A stretch of DNA of 26,668 nt, from positions 1 through 26,668 of the forward strand of contig JALGZU010000003.1 of the NCBI GenBank assembly GCA_025774735.1, in the 5' to 3' direction. Source of the stretch: a candidate division LCP-89 bacterium. GTDB taxonomy: Bacteria; Electryoneota; B3-LCP. The position numbers were made by a program, and so were the translations under genes. Below are positions 14,601-23,640 of this stretch, piece by piece (positions within the stretch are counted from its first letter, which is position 1; each line of letters starts with the position of its first letter). The notes below the pieces were generated by a model that was not told where the DNA came from, searched no databases, and saw only the letters and a list, made by a program, of their open reading frames with translations.

Positions 14601-16164
14601 CTCATCTGCGGCAACGCTAACCAAGAATAGAACGGAAGGGTCTGTCACGCCCATCTCCGGTATGTGTGTGACTTGCGTGGACGGCTGCATCGGGATGTGC
14701 GAGATCGGGAAATCCGCCTACCGGGGCCACGAGGTGATTTACCCCCAACCCTTTGGCGTCATCACTACTGCCTCGGAAAAGGTCTACCCCGTGGACTACT
14801 CGCACTTCAACATCATGGGTACCTCGGTAGGCGCCCACGGCATCGAGGCAGATTCGGACAAGGCCATCTTCCCTAACGTGAACCTCGAAGTGCGCTTCGG
14901 CAGCGACAAGGGGATAAAGTTCCGGTACCCCTGGATCATTCCGGGCATCGGCTCCACCAACGTGGCCAAGAACAATTGGGAGGGCCTGGCCATAGGATCC
15001 GCCCTGGCGGGAACGGGCCTCACCATTGGCGAAAACGTCGCCGGTATGGATCCCGAGGCCGTGATCCGGAACGGCAAGGTGATCGACACGATGGACTTGA
15101 AACGAAGGGTGAAGCTCTTTCAAGATAACCAGCGCGATGGGTACGGCGCCATCATCGTCCAGGCCAATGTGGAGGACACGCGGATAGGCGTGCAGGAATA
15201 CGCTATCCAGGAACTCGGCGTGGAAATCGTGGAGATCAAGTGGGGCCAGGGGGCCAAGAATATCGGCGGTGAGGTCAAGGTCAAGGACCTCAAAAAGGCC
15301 CAACTGCTCCATGAGCGTGGATACGTGGTCCTTCCGAATCCCACTGACCCCGATGTGATCAAAGCTTTCGAACGGGGTTCCTTCAAAGAGTTCGAACGGC
15401 ACTCACGCGTCGGCATGGTGGATGAGGAGTCCTTTGCGCGGCGCGCCGAGGATTTGCGTATAGCAGGAGCCAAATACGTGTTCCTGAAGACGGGGGCGTA
15501 CCGGCCTGTCGATCTGGCTCGGGCCGTAAAGTTTTCCTCCAAATATAAAATCGACCTACTCACGGTGGACGGCGCCGGAGGCGGCACGGGCATGAGTCCC
15601 TGGCGGATGATGAACGAATGGGGCATGCCGCCAGTGGAGCTTCATTCCTTGCTCTACGAGTACACAAAACAGTTGGCCGACAAGGGGGAATACGTGCCCG
15701 CACTTGCCGTGGCCGGCGGATTCACATTCGAGGACCAGATCTTCAAGGGACTGGCGATGGGCGCGCCTTTCGTAAAGCTGGTCGGCATGGCCCGCGGTCC
15801 CATTGCTGCCGCCATGGTGGGTAAGACCATCGGACGGACCATCAACGAACAACAAATCCCCGTCTACGTTGAGCGTTTCGGCAGCACCAAGGACGAGATC
15901 TTCGTCACCGCTCCCGAGTTGCGCAAGCAGCTGGGTGACGGGGAGTTCGAACGACTCCCCACTGGGGCCATCGGGCTTTTCACCTACTACGAACGGCTCG
16001 CCCAGGGATTGCGTCAGCTCATGGCCGGTACCCGGAAGTTCGACCTGGGCCATATCACCCGGGACGACGTCGCGGCCCTCACTCGGGAGGCGGGGGAGAT
16101 CAGCGGCATCACATACATCAAGGATGTGGACCGAGAAGAGGTGCAGGAGATTCTAAAAGGGTAA
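14575..16164 (+). CDS. Glutaminase-less FMN-binding glutamate synthase (archaeal-type GltB core)
   Basis: This 529-residue protein corresponds to the FMN/synthase core of glutamate synthase, where 2-oxoglutarate and ammonia are combined and reduced to glutamate. It starts with a Cys motif (CVTCVDGCIGMC: C31, C34, C38, C42), the only Cys residues I find, suggesting one [4Fe-4S]-like cluster in place of the usual [3Fe-4S] site. The barrel contains IIPGIGSTNV, VDGAGGGTGMSPW and VAGGFTFEDQIFKGLAMGA. The N-terminal class II glutaminase domain and the C-terminal beta-helix of bacterial GltB are absent. The ATG at 14575 has AGGAG about 9 bases upstream. Electrons should come from the NuoF-GltD/NuoE/NuoG-like proteins encoded just before. 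The ammonia source is not encoded in this window. Confidence 0.93.
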   Translation: MSQTLSRVNSSAATLTKNRTEGSVTPISGMCVTCVDGCIGMCEIGKSAYRGHEVIYPQPFGVITTASEKVYPVDYSHFNIMGTSVGAHGIEADSDKAIFPNVNLEVRFGSDKGIKFRYPWIIPGIGSTNVAKNNWEGLAIGSALAGTGLTIGENVAGMDPEAVIRNGKVIDTMDLKRRVKLFQDNQRDGYGAIIVQANVEDTRIGVQEYAIQELGVEIVEIKWGQGAKNIGGEVKVKDLKKAQLLHERGYVVLPNPTDPDVIKAFERGSFKEFERHSRVGMVDEESFARRAEDLRIAGAKYVFLKTGAYRPVDLARAVKFSSKYKIDLLTVDGAGGGTGMSPWRMMNEWGMPPVELHSLLYEYTKQLADKGEYVPALAVAGGFTFEDQIFKGLAMGAPFVKLVGMARGPIAAAMVGKTIGRTINEQQIPVYVERFGSTKDEIFVTAPELRKQLGDGEFERLPTGAIGLFTYYERLAQGLRQLMAGTRKFDLGHITRDDVAALTREAGEISGITYIKDVDREEVQEILKG

Positions 16165-16251
16165 TCGTAATTGGCATCCTTGATTCGAACAGGGTGAGCC
16201 GGCAAGTGAGGGTCCCCGACAAATCGCCAATCTTCGGAAAGGAAGGTTCCC

Positions 16252-18030
16252 ATGGCGAGCAAAGAAAAAACTTCCGGCCGGGGCGGGGGCTCCGGGTCCG
16301 TCAGTACTGTTCTGCCAAGCAGAGGGGCCTGCATCCGGCTCGGGAAGGGAGAGATCGGGGGAAAGGCCCAGGGTCTGACCCGGATTCAGGACGTCCTGCG
16401 GGGCCGGTTGAACAGGGAAGAATTCCCGGCGTTCGAGGTCGACATTCCCTGGTTCTGGGTGATTTGCACTGAATGGTTCGACCGTTTCATGGAACAAAAC
16501 AACCTTTACGACATTGCCCTGTCGGACATGAAGGATCCGCACATAGCGAACGCCTTTCAGAAAGCGGAGATTCCGGCGGAACTGGTGGAACAATTGAGCC
16601 GTTTGATCGCGGAGGTGCAGGCTCCCCTGGCGGTCCGATCCTCCAGCCTGCTGGAGGATGCTCTCGAGGAGCCATTCGCGGGCGTTTACGGGACCAAGAT
16701 GGTCCCCAACAACCAGTTCAGCTCTTATGCCCGCCTTAAGACCCTGCTGGAAGCGGTGAGGTTTGTTTATGCTTCGACTTTTTTCCGGGACGCCAAAAGC
16801 TATCGTCAAGCCATGCGGCGATCGCACCGGGATGAAAAGATGGCGGTCATGATTCAAGAGGTGGTGGGTCGCCGTCATGGCGACCGCTTCTACCCCAATG
16901 TCTCCGGCGTGGCGCGGTCGTACAACTTCTATTCCTTCGGGCATGGCGGGCCCGACCATGGCGTGGTGAGTCTGGCCCTGGGTTTGGGAAAGACCATCGT
17001 GGACGGAGGCAGGTGCTGGACCTATTGCCCGGCCTATCCCAGGAGTAAGCCCCCTTTCGGTTCAACGAAAGAGCTGCTCACTCAGACCCAAACCGAATTC
17101 TGGTCCTTGAACATGGGGAAGATCCCCTCCCCCGATCCTATCCGGGAAACCGAGTACCTGCTCGAAGGAAACCTCGGAGACGCGGAGCAGGATGATGTTC
17201 TTCAGCATGTGGCCTCAACCTATGATCCGCAGGCCGACAGGATCATCATGGGTACCGGCTCAACCGGCCCGAGAGTGCTGGACTTCGCCCCCTTGCTGAC
17301 CCTGAACGATTTCCCCCTGAACGATTTGGTCCGGAAACTGCTCCATATCTGCGAGGAGGCCTCGGGCCATCCCATGGAGATCGAGTTCGCCGTGAATTTA
17401 TACCAGGGAGGTGGGGGCACAGCGCACTTCGGTTTCCTCCAGGTCCGCCCCATGTTCGTTTCCGAGGACCGTGTGGAGGTTGGGGAGCATGAGCTCCATG
17501 GCGACCATGTCCTCGTGGCTTCAGAGCAGGTGCTGGGAAACGGACATATGGACTCCCTCAAAGACGTGGTCTACGTGATGCCCGAGACATTCTCCGCCAA
17601 AAATACCTGGCTGATTGCCGCCGAACTGGATGAGATGAACCGGTGTCTCCTTGAACTCAACCGCCCGTATCTATTAATGGTTCTCGGCCGTCTCGGAACC
17701 GCGGATCCGTGGCTGGGAATTCCCGTGAAGTGGGGACAGGTGTCCGGCGCCAAGGTCATCGTCGAGACCATTTCGCCGGAAATGAACGTGGACATGAGTC
17801 AAGGATCGCATTTTTTCCACAACGTCACCTGTCTCCGGGTTCTCTATTTTTCCACGGACAAGACCGGGCAATATCCCGTTCGGTGGGAATGGCTCAAACG
17901 ACAAAAAAAGGTAAAAGAATCGCAGTTCGTCCGTCACGTTGTGCTGGATAAACCGCTCAGTGTCAAAGTGGACGGCCAAAGTGGCAGGGGGGTAATCTCC
18001 TATGAAAGAGCAGACCAAGTTAGCGATTAA
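16252..18030 (+). CDS. PEP-synthase/PPDK-like protein with pyruvate/ATP-binding domain, no swivelling His domain
   Basis: This 592-residue protein carries the ATP-grasp half of PEP synthase: GEIGGKAQGL (34-42), PLAVRSSSLLED (125-136), MAVMIQEVVG (197-206) and the C-terminal MEIEFAVN ... FGFLQVRPM (375-401). The phosphohistidine domain (T-x-HAA) and TIM-barrel of real PEP synthase are not seen. Instead a C-terminal domain of about 190 residues contains MSQGSHFFHN (H520), which aligns with a GIHSLQD segment in the next gene. It therefore cannot run the full pyruvate-to-PEP cycle by itself. GGAAGG lies 5 bases before the ATG at 16252. It overlaps the next gene by 29 bases. It might bind or phosphorylate a partner in response to ATP/pyruvate; that is conjecture. 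Confidence 0.88.
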   Translation: MASKEKTSGRGGGSGSVSTVLPSRGACIRLGKGEIGGKAQGLTRIQDVLRGRLNREEFPAFEVDIPWFWVICTEWFDRFMEQNNLYDIALSDMKDPHIANAFQKAEIPAELVEQLSRLIAEVQAPLAVRSSSLLEDALEEPFAGVYGTKMVPNNQFSSYARLKTLLEAVRFVYASTFFRDAKSYRQAMRRSHRDEKMAVMIQEVVGRRHGDRFYPNVSGVARSYNFYSFGHGGPDHGVVSLALGLGKTIVDGGRCWTYCPAYPRSKPPFGSTKELLTQTQTEFWSLNMGKIPSPDPIRETEYLLEGNLGDAEQDDVLQHVASTYDPQADRIIMGTGSTGPRVLDFAPLLTLNDFPLNDLVRKLLHICEEASGHPMEIEFAVNLYQGGGGTAHFGFLQVRPMFVSEDRVEVGEHELHGDHVLVASEQVLGNGHMDSLKDVVYVMPETFSAKNTWLIAAELDEMNRCLLELNRPYLLMVLGRLGTADPWLGIPVKWGQVSGAKVIVETISPEMNVDMSQGSHFFHNVTCLRVLYFSTDKTGQYPVRWEWLKRQKKVKESQFVRHVVLDKPLSVKVDGQSGRGVISYERADQVSD

Positions 18031-21000
18031 ACTCCTGGAAGCCCTCACGGAACGGGCCAAGGAACTCACCTGCCTGTATGCCATTGAGGAAGTTTTAAAA
18101 ACACCGGACGCCGATATTGAACAGGTCTGCAACAATATCATTCGTGCGATCCCACCAGGATGGCAATACCCCGAAGTTTGTCAGCCTCAGATTTCCCTGG
18201 AAGGCAAGGAAATCCAACCTGAAAATTTCAAGAAAACACCTTGGTTGCTGAGCGCTAACGTCCTTCAACAGAACGAAGTTGTGGGAACAATCCGCGTTTA
18301 TTACACACAGGAGATGCCCGAAGCGGAATTCGGCCCCTTTCTCAGGGAAGAGAAGAAACTCATTGAAACCATTGCAGACCGCCTTAGCCACTTCCTGACC
18401 TACAGGAAGATGCGGCACGTTTTCCAGGAATGGCAAGCCTCCGGCCGGGACCTCTCGGAAAGCCGCGGAAAAGACTGGGAGGCGGTGCTGGATCTCATCC
18501 GCCAGACCGACAACGCGCTTTTCCTGAGAATCTCCAACAAGATGCTCAATCACCTGTGCTGGAGTGGAATCGAGGAGGCCGAGGAGTTGAGGCAGGATTA
18601 CAAGCCCAATGCCGGGCGTGGCGGCCTCCACCTGGACGAAGCAGTGAAGCGGCCCGAGTTGGGAAGGTTGCTCGGTTTCTCAACCGAATTCACGCAGAAG
18701 ATATTCCGGATCGCAGCAAATCGCCTGAGCGGCAGTGAAATCCTGTCCCGCATTCACATGTGGATCCAGGAGGACAAGCTCAGCGCTTTGCTGCAGGTCG
18801 TGCGTCGCCACCTGCCTTTGTCGGAGATCTCCACAACGCTCCGGCGTTATTTCGGAACGACCCAGGAGGAGGCGGACGAGCATTATCCCATAGCGAGAAG
18901 CCTGAAGGTCCTTCTGATAGGACGCATCCTTTCCGACCAGCAACCCTACATCAACCTGGTCAAGGACTGCGTGAATATCGAGGATCTGTATAACCTGCTC
19001 CGAAAGGTGATCTTTTCCACGGTGAGCCAGGGGAGGCTCGGAGGAAAAGGTGCTGGCCTTTTCCTATCGTCGCAGATCCTGAATAAGGTCAAGAAAACCG
19101 ACAAGATGCTTTCCTCGGTTCGAACTCCCAAAACCTGGTATATCTCTTCGGACATGATGTTTCATTTCATTCAGTACAACAACATGGACGAGGTCATCGG
19201 ACAGAAATACAAAGGGGTTGAAAGAGTCCGTCTCGAATACACCCACGTCACCGAGATGTTCGCGCAGTCGGGTTTTCCACCGGAAATGGTCACCGAACTG
19301 TCCGAGGTTCTGGATGATTTCGGGGACAGCCCCTTGGCGGTACGAAGTTCATCCCTTCTTGAGGATCGCATGGGATCTGCCTTCTTCGGCAAATACAAAA
19401 CTGTGTTCCTGGGAAATCAAGGAACGAAGGAGGAGCGTCTCCACGATCTCATGCACGCGGTAGCCGAAGTTTACGCGTCCATTTTCGGCCCTGATCCCAT
19501 CGAATACAGGGCTGAGCGGGGGCTTCTGGATTTCAGCGAGCAGATGGGTGTCATGATCCAGGAAGCCGTTGGAACGCGAATTGGGTCTTATTTTTTCCCT
19601 GTGTATTCGGGAGTCGCCCGAAGTCGGAATGATTTCAGATGGGCATCCGAAATCAAGCCGGAAGACGGCGTCATCCGCATCATTCCAGGTTTTGGGACCC
19701 GGGCTATGGACCGGACCAGCGATGAACATCCCATAATGGTCATACCCGGCCGCCCCTCTTTCGTGTTGGACAGGACTGTAGAGGAAAGCAATGACAGCGC
19801 GCCAAAGAGAATCGATGTGATCAATCTGGAGACCAACAGTCTTCAAACAGTCGAACTGACCCAGCTTTTGAAGGAGCTCGGAGAGGCGTTTCCCCACGTG
19901 GACCAGATCCTCTCGGTTCCTGAAAACGGGCGTTTTGTTTCCTTGGAAAAAGAAAAGGTAGAAATCGAAAAAGAACAGTGTGTGGTCACCTTTGCAGGAT
20001 TGATCACCGCCAGTCCTTTTATTCTGGAGATCCGGAATCTCCTGAAAGTCCTCGAAGACAAATTGGGAGTGCCTGTAGTGATCGAGTTTGCCTCGGACGG
20101 GGAACATTTGTACCTCTTGCAGTGCCGGCCCCAAACTTTCGCCCGAGCTCCCCGCCCGACCCCCATCCCCAAAGGCATAACCAGGGACAAGATCGTCTTT
20201 TCCGCAAACCGATATGTTTCGAACGGACTGATCCCGAACATAACTCATATTGTCTACCTGGACCCGAAGGGATTCGAAGAGTTGAAGGAACCTTCCCACC
20301 ATGCGGCAATAAAATTGGCACTGGGGAAACTCAACCAGGTTCTTCCAAAACGGCAGTTTGTATTTATTGGACACTGTTGTTGGGGAGGCCGCGACGACAA
20401 CCGCGGCGCCACCGGGTTGCAATACCATGACATAAAAAACGCGGCAGTTCTCGTCGAATTGTTCAATCTCGAGAGCAACGGCGAAACCGGACTTTCTCCG
20501 GGAATACATTCCCTGCAGGATCTTATGGATTCTGACATTCGCTACCTTCCTATCTTCCCGGATGACGAAAGCACATGCTTCAACAAACGCTTCCTTACGG
20601 GATCGCCCAACGCCTTCCCCGAAATGCTTCCCGAGTATGCGTTTCTTTCCGATTTGATTCGGGTGATTGATCTCTCCAAAGCTACCGACGGAAAGATTAT
20701 GCAAGTGCTCATGAACGCCGATCTGGACGAAGCCGTAGGCATTATTGCGAAACCTGAGGAGGAGGTGTTAAAACCGGAGAAACAGATGCCTTTCGAAGAC
20801 GGGCATCCTGAAAACTATTGGCGCTGGCGTCAAAGAATGGCCGACCAGATGGCCGCAGAGCTGGATCCCCACCGTTTCGGTGTTGCGGGTTTTTACATCT
20901 TTGGGAGTACGAAAAACGGCACCGCAGGACCCGCCAGCGATATCGACATTTTGATCCATTTCCGAGGAACGGAAAAACAGCGTGAGGATCTGCGGCTTTG

Positions 21001-21229
21001 GCTCGAGGGATGGAGCTTGTGCCTCGATGAAATCAACTACCTTCAAACAGGATACCGGTCGAAGGGGTTGCTGGACGTCCACATTGTGACCGACGAGGAC
21101 ATCACAAATAAAACCAGCTACGCCGTGAAGATCAACGCGGTCACCGACGCCGCACGCCCACTGAACACAAAAAAATCTGCAGGAACTTGTGAGAAGATTG
21201 AAGAAACAGAAAGGCCTTATGTCAGATAA
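18002..21229 (+). CDS. Three-part fusion: WQYP sensor domain, PEP-synthase-like ATP-grasp, C-terminal nucleotidyltransferase
   Basis: This is a 1075-residue protein. Residues 12-135 are a sensor domain (ERAKELTCLYAIE, IPPGWQYPE, YYTQEMPE) like the one in the histidine kinase at 6782-8500. About 155-335 is a helical segment I do not recognise. About 340-715 is a PEP-synthase N-terminal domain: GGKGAGL (347-353), SPLAVRSSSLLED (443-455), MGVMIQEAVG, IEFASDG and LLQCRP. About 725-890 matches the C-terminal domain of the preceding gene, including GIHSLQD (H836). About 935-1050 is a nucleotidyltransferase: IFGSTKNG ... SDIDILI with G968, S969, D980, D982 and a third acidic candidate D1025. The ATG at 18002 lies in the end of the previous gene. 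Glutamate dehydrogenase follows after 11 bases. Covalent modification or ligand-gated control of nitrogen metabolism is a reasonable hypothesis. Confidence 0.9.
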   Translation: MKEQTKLAIKLLEALTERAKELTCLYAIEEVLKTPDADIEQVCNNIIRAIPPGWQYPEVCQPQISLEGKEIQPENFKKTPWLLSANVLQQNEVVGTIRVYYTQEMPEAEFGPFLREEKKLIETIADRLSHFLTYRKMRHVFQEWQASGRDLSESRGKDWEAVLDLIRQTDNALFLRISNKMLNHLCWSGIEEAEELRQDYKPNAGRGGLHLDEAVKRPELGRLLGFSTEFTQKIFRIAANRLSGSEILSRIHMWIQEDKLSALLQVVRRHLPLSEISTTLRRYFGTTQEEADEHYPIARSLKVLLIGRILSDQQPYINLVKDCVNIEDLYNLLRKVIFSTVSQGRLGGKGAGLFLSSQILNKVKKTDKMLSSVRTPKTWYISSDMMFHFIQYNNMDEVIGQKYKGVERVRLEYTHVTEMFAQSGFPPEMVTELSEVLDDFGDSPLAVRSSSLLEDRMGSAFFGKYKTVFLGNQGTKEERLHDLMHAVAEVYASIFGPDPIEYRAERGLLDFSEQMGVMIQEAVGTRIGSYFFPVYSGVARSRNDFRWASEIKPEDGVIRIIPGFGTRAMDRTSDEHPIMVIPGRPSFVLDRTVEESNDSAPKRIDVINLETNSLQTVELTQLLKELGEAFPHVDQILSVPENGRFVSLEKEKVEIEKEQCVVTFAGLITASPFILEIRNLLKVLEDKLGVPVVIEFASDGEHLYLLQCRPQTFARAPRPTPIPKGITRDKIVFSANRYVSNGLIPNITHIVYLDPKGFEELKEPSHHAAIKLALGKLNQVLPKRQFVFIGHCCWGGRDDNRGATGLQYHDIKNAAVLVELFNLESNGETGLSPGIHSLQDLMDSDIRYLPIFPDDESTCFNKRFLTGSPNAFPEMLPEYAFLSDLIRVIDLSKATDGKIMQVLMNADLDEAVGIIAKPEEEVLKPEKQMPFEDGHPENYWRWRQRMADQMAAELDPHRFGVAGFYIFGSTKNGTAGPASDIDILIHFRGTEKQREDLRLWLEGWSLCLDEINYLQTGYRSKGLLDVHIVTDEDITNKTSYAVKINAVTDAARPLNTKKSAGTCEKIEETERPYVR

Positions 21230-21237
21230 GGAGCTGA

Positions 21238-22605
<1,368 letters not shown>

Positions 22606-22651
22606 TCGGATCTTTTTTGTCCCAAATTGGATTTACTTCCAGTGACCGATC

Positions 22652-22727
22652 TGACGTCCTCCCCGAAAACTGTTCCAAAATGTGAGTTAGAATTTTGAGA
22701 GTTTTGCGGGTTTCGGGAAGGACGTCA
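22652..22727. repeat. Short element bounded by 17-bp inverted repeats
   Basis: TGACGTCCTCCCCGAAA (22652-22668) and TTTCGGGAAGGACGTCA (22711-22727) are inverted repeats with one mismatch, separated by 42 bases. The arrangement resembles the two ends of a deleted insertion sequence or a miniature inverted-repeat element. A structured 3' end of the gdhA transcript is the alternative. No flanking target duplication is obvious. Confidence 0.5.
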
Positions 22728-22750
22728 TCGAGTCGGAGTGCGGACCGGTG

Positions 22751-22838
22751 TGGACGCGGGAACGATCATCCCGCGTCCTCAGATAAGTCGTTTATAATGA
22801 ACAAGTTAATATGGTGGAGGCGGCGGGAATCGAACCCG
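22751..22838 (-). repeat. Direct repeat B (right island boundary) with tRNA/tmRNA 3' end
   Basis: This is the second copy of the 88-bp block at 4061-4148, same orientation. It keeps the T-arm, acceptor strand and CCA of a tRNA-like gene on the minus strand, and the same perfect 10-bp hairpin arms (22752-22778). The hairpin differences fall only in the loop. The T-stem loses pairing at its first position in both copies, so neither is a complete RNA gene. With repeat A it frames 18.7 kb. Confidence 0.7.
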
Positions 22839-23215
22839 AAACCCCTACTTATTCAAGGAATTCCAAAGCCGGACAGAATAAGTCGCAATCAGGTCACCAC
22901 CAGCCGCAAATCGGACACCCTCAAGAAGTTACCTCACAGCCCCTGAGTAAAAGTCGGACAGAAAAAGGACTCATCGGATCCAACCCCGGACTCGCCGGGA
23001 GCACAACCAGAGCACAACAGGAGCATAACGGGAAAGTCCCACTCAAAGAAAAAACGCCCAGAGAATCTCTATACAGAGTGGGACCTGGAGACACCCCCAA
23101 AAAACTTTTCCCCTCTCTTCCCTCCGACCTTCAGAGAGTTGTGAGTGTCTGGCCAAATCTGCCGGAGGAGATAAAAAAAAGCATCTTCGCAATCATCAGC
23201 GTGGTTTGTCAATAG
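22811..23215 (+). pseudogene. Relic open frame starting in the tRNA 3' end, probably not a real protein
   Basis: The frame of 134 codons begins MVEAAGIEPETP, the well-known spurious translation of a tRNA/tmRNA 3' end read backwards. The middle is low in secondary structure. The last about 30 residues (LQRVVSVWPNLPEEIKKSIFAII) look like a real helical segment often seen at the ends of similar frames next to such sites, possibly a relic of a mobile-element protein. No ribosome site precedes it. I treat it as debris from integration events rather than a gene. Confidence 0.45.
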
Positions 23216-23236
23216 AACGACCGGAAGTGTGAACTC

Positions 23237-23419
23237 TTACGCGGACTCAAAATTGCCACTTTCGCTGACGACGTACACCTCATTGGTCATTCTTCGCTCG
23301 TTCAATATTGATGGATCCCAGGTGGCGGAACGAACCAAGCGATTGGGAACCGTTAGCGTGCCGATCCTTCCTTCCGAAAAGATTTTGTAATGATCCCCGC
23401 GCATCACACCCCCTTTCAC
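23237..23419 (-). pseudogene. Old Yellow Enzyme-family NADH:flavin oxidoreductase, N-terminal relic
   Basis: This 60-codon frame contains YKIFSEGRIGTLTVPNRLV followed by RSATWDPSI and ERRMTNEVY, the conserved N-terminal beta-strand and FMN-site region of the Old Yellow Enzyme/2,4-dienoyl-CoA reductase family. Similarity ends after about residue 50 and the frame stops; a working enzyme has 350-650 residues. It is a truncated remnant on the same strand as the molybdopterin operon upstream. An overlapping frame starting at 23513 has a strong AGGAGG site but an unrecognisable product, perhaps the leader of the original gene now out of frame. Confidence 0.7.
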
Positions 23420-23640
23420 CGCAACGGCTGGGAACGTTTTGTTTTGGATAGTAAGGAGCCCCTAGTTTCCGTCTGAGTGAGAATGCCTCCTTGACTATTG
23501 ATTTCCTGTTCATGGCATAGACCTCCTGGTTGTTCCTCCAAAACTAATCTAAAGTGTCTCAGAAGGTCTGGTATGTCCACAAAGAGGAAAAAAGCAAAGT
23601 GATACATCAAACTGTGATTTTTTTAATTTCTTCATATTCC
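23420..23640. other. Spacer downstream of the molybdopterin oxidoreductase
   Basis: This 220-base stretch holds an AGGAGG ribosome-site-like motif reading leftward (near 23523-23528) followed by ATG at 23513, opening a 77-codon frame (MNRKSIVKEAFSLRRKLG...) that I cannot assign. No clear terminator with a T-run is visible. Confidence 0.35.

Noticed and set aside
19349..20704. 451-codon antisense frame inside the PEP-synthase fusion
   Set aside because: It mirrors a well-supported gene on the other strand and shows no family motif; long antisense frames are common in such codon usage. The same applies to the 335-codon frame at 11509-12516.
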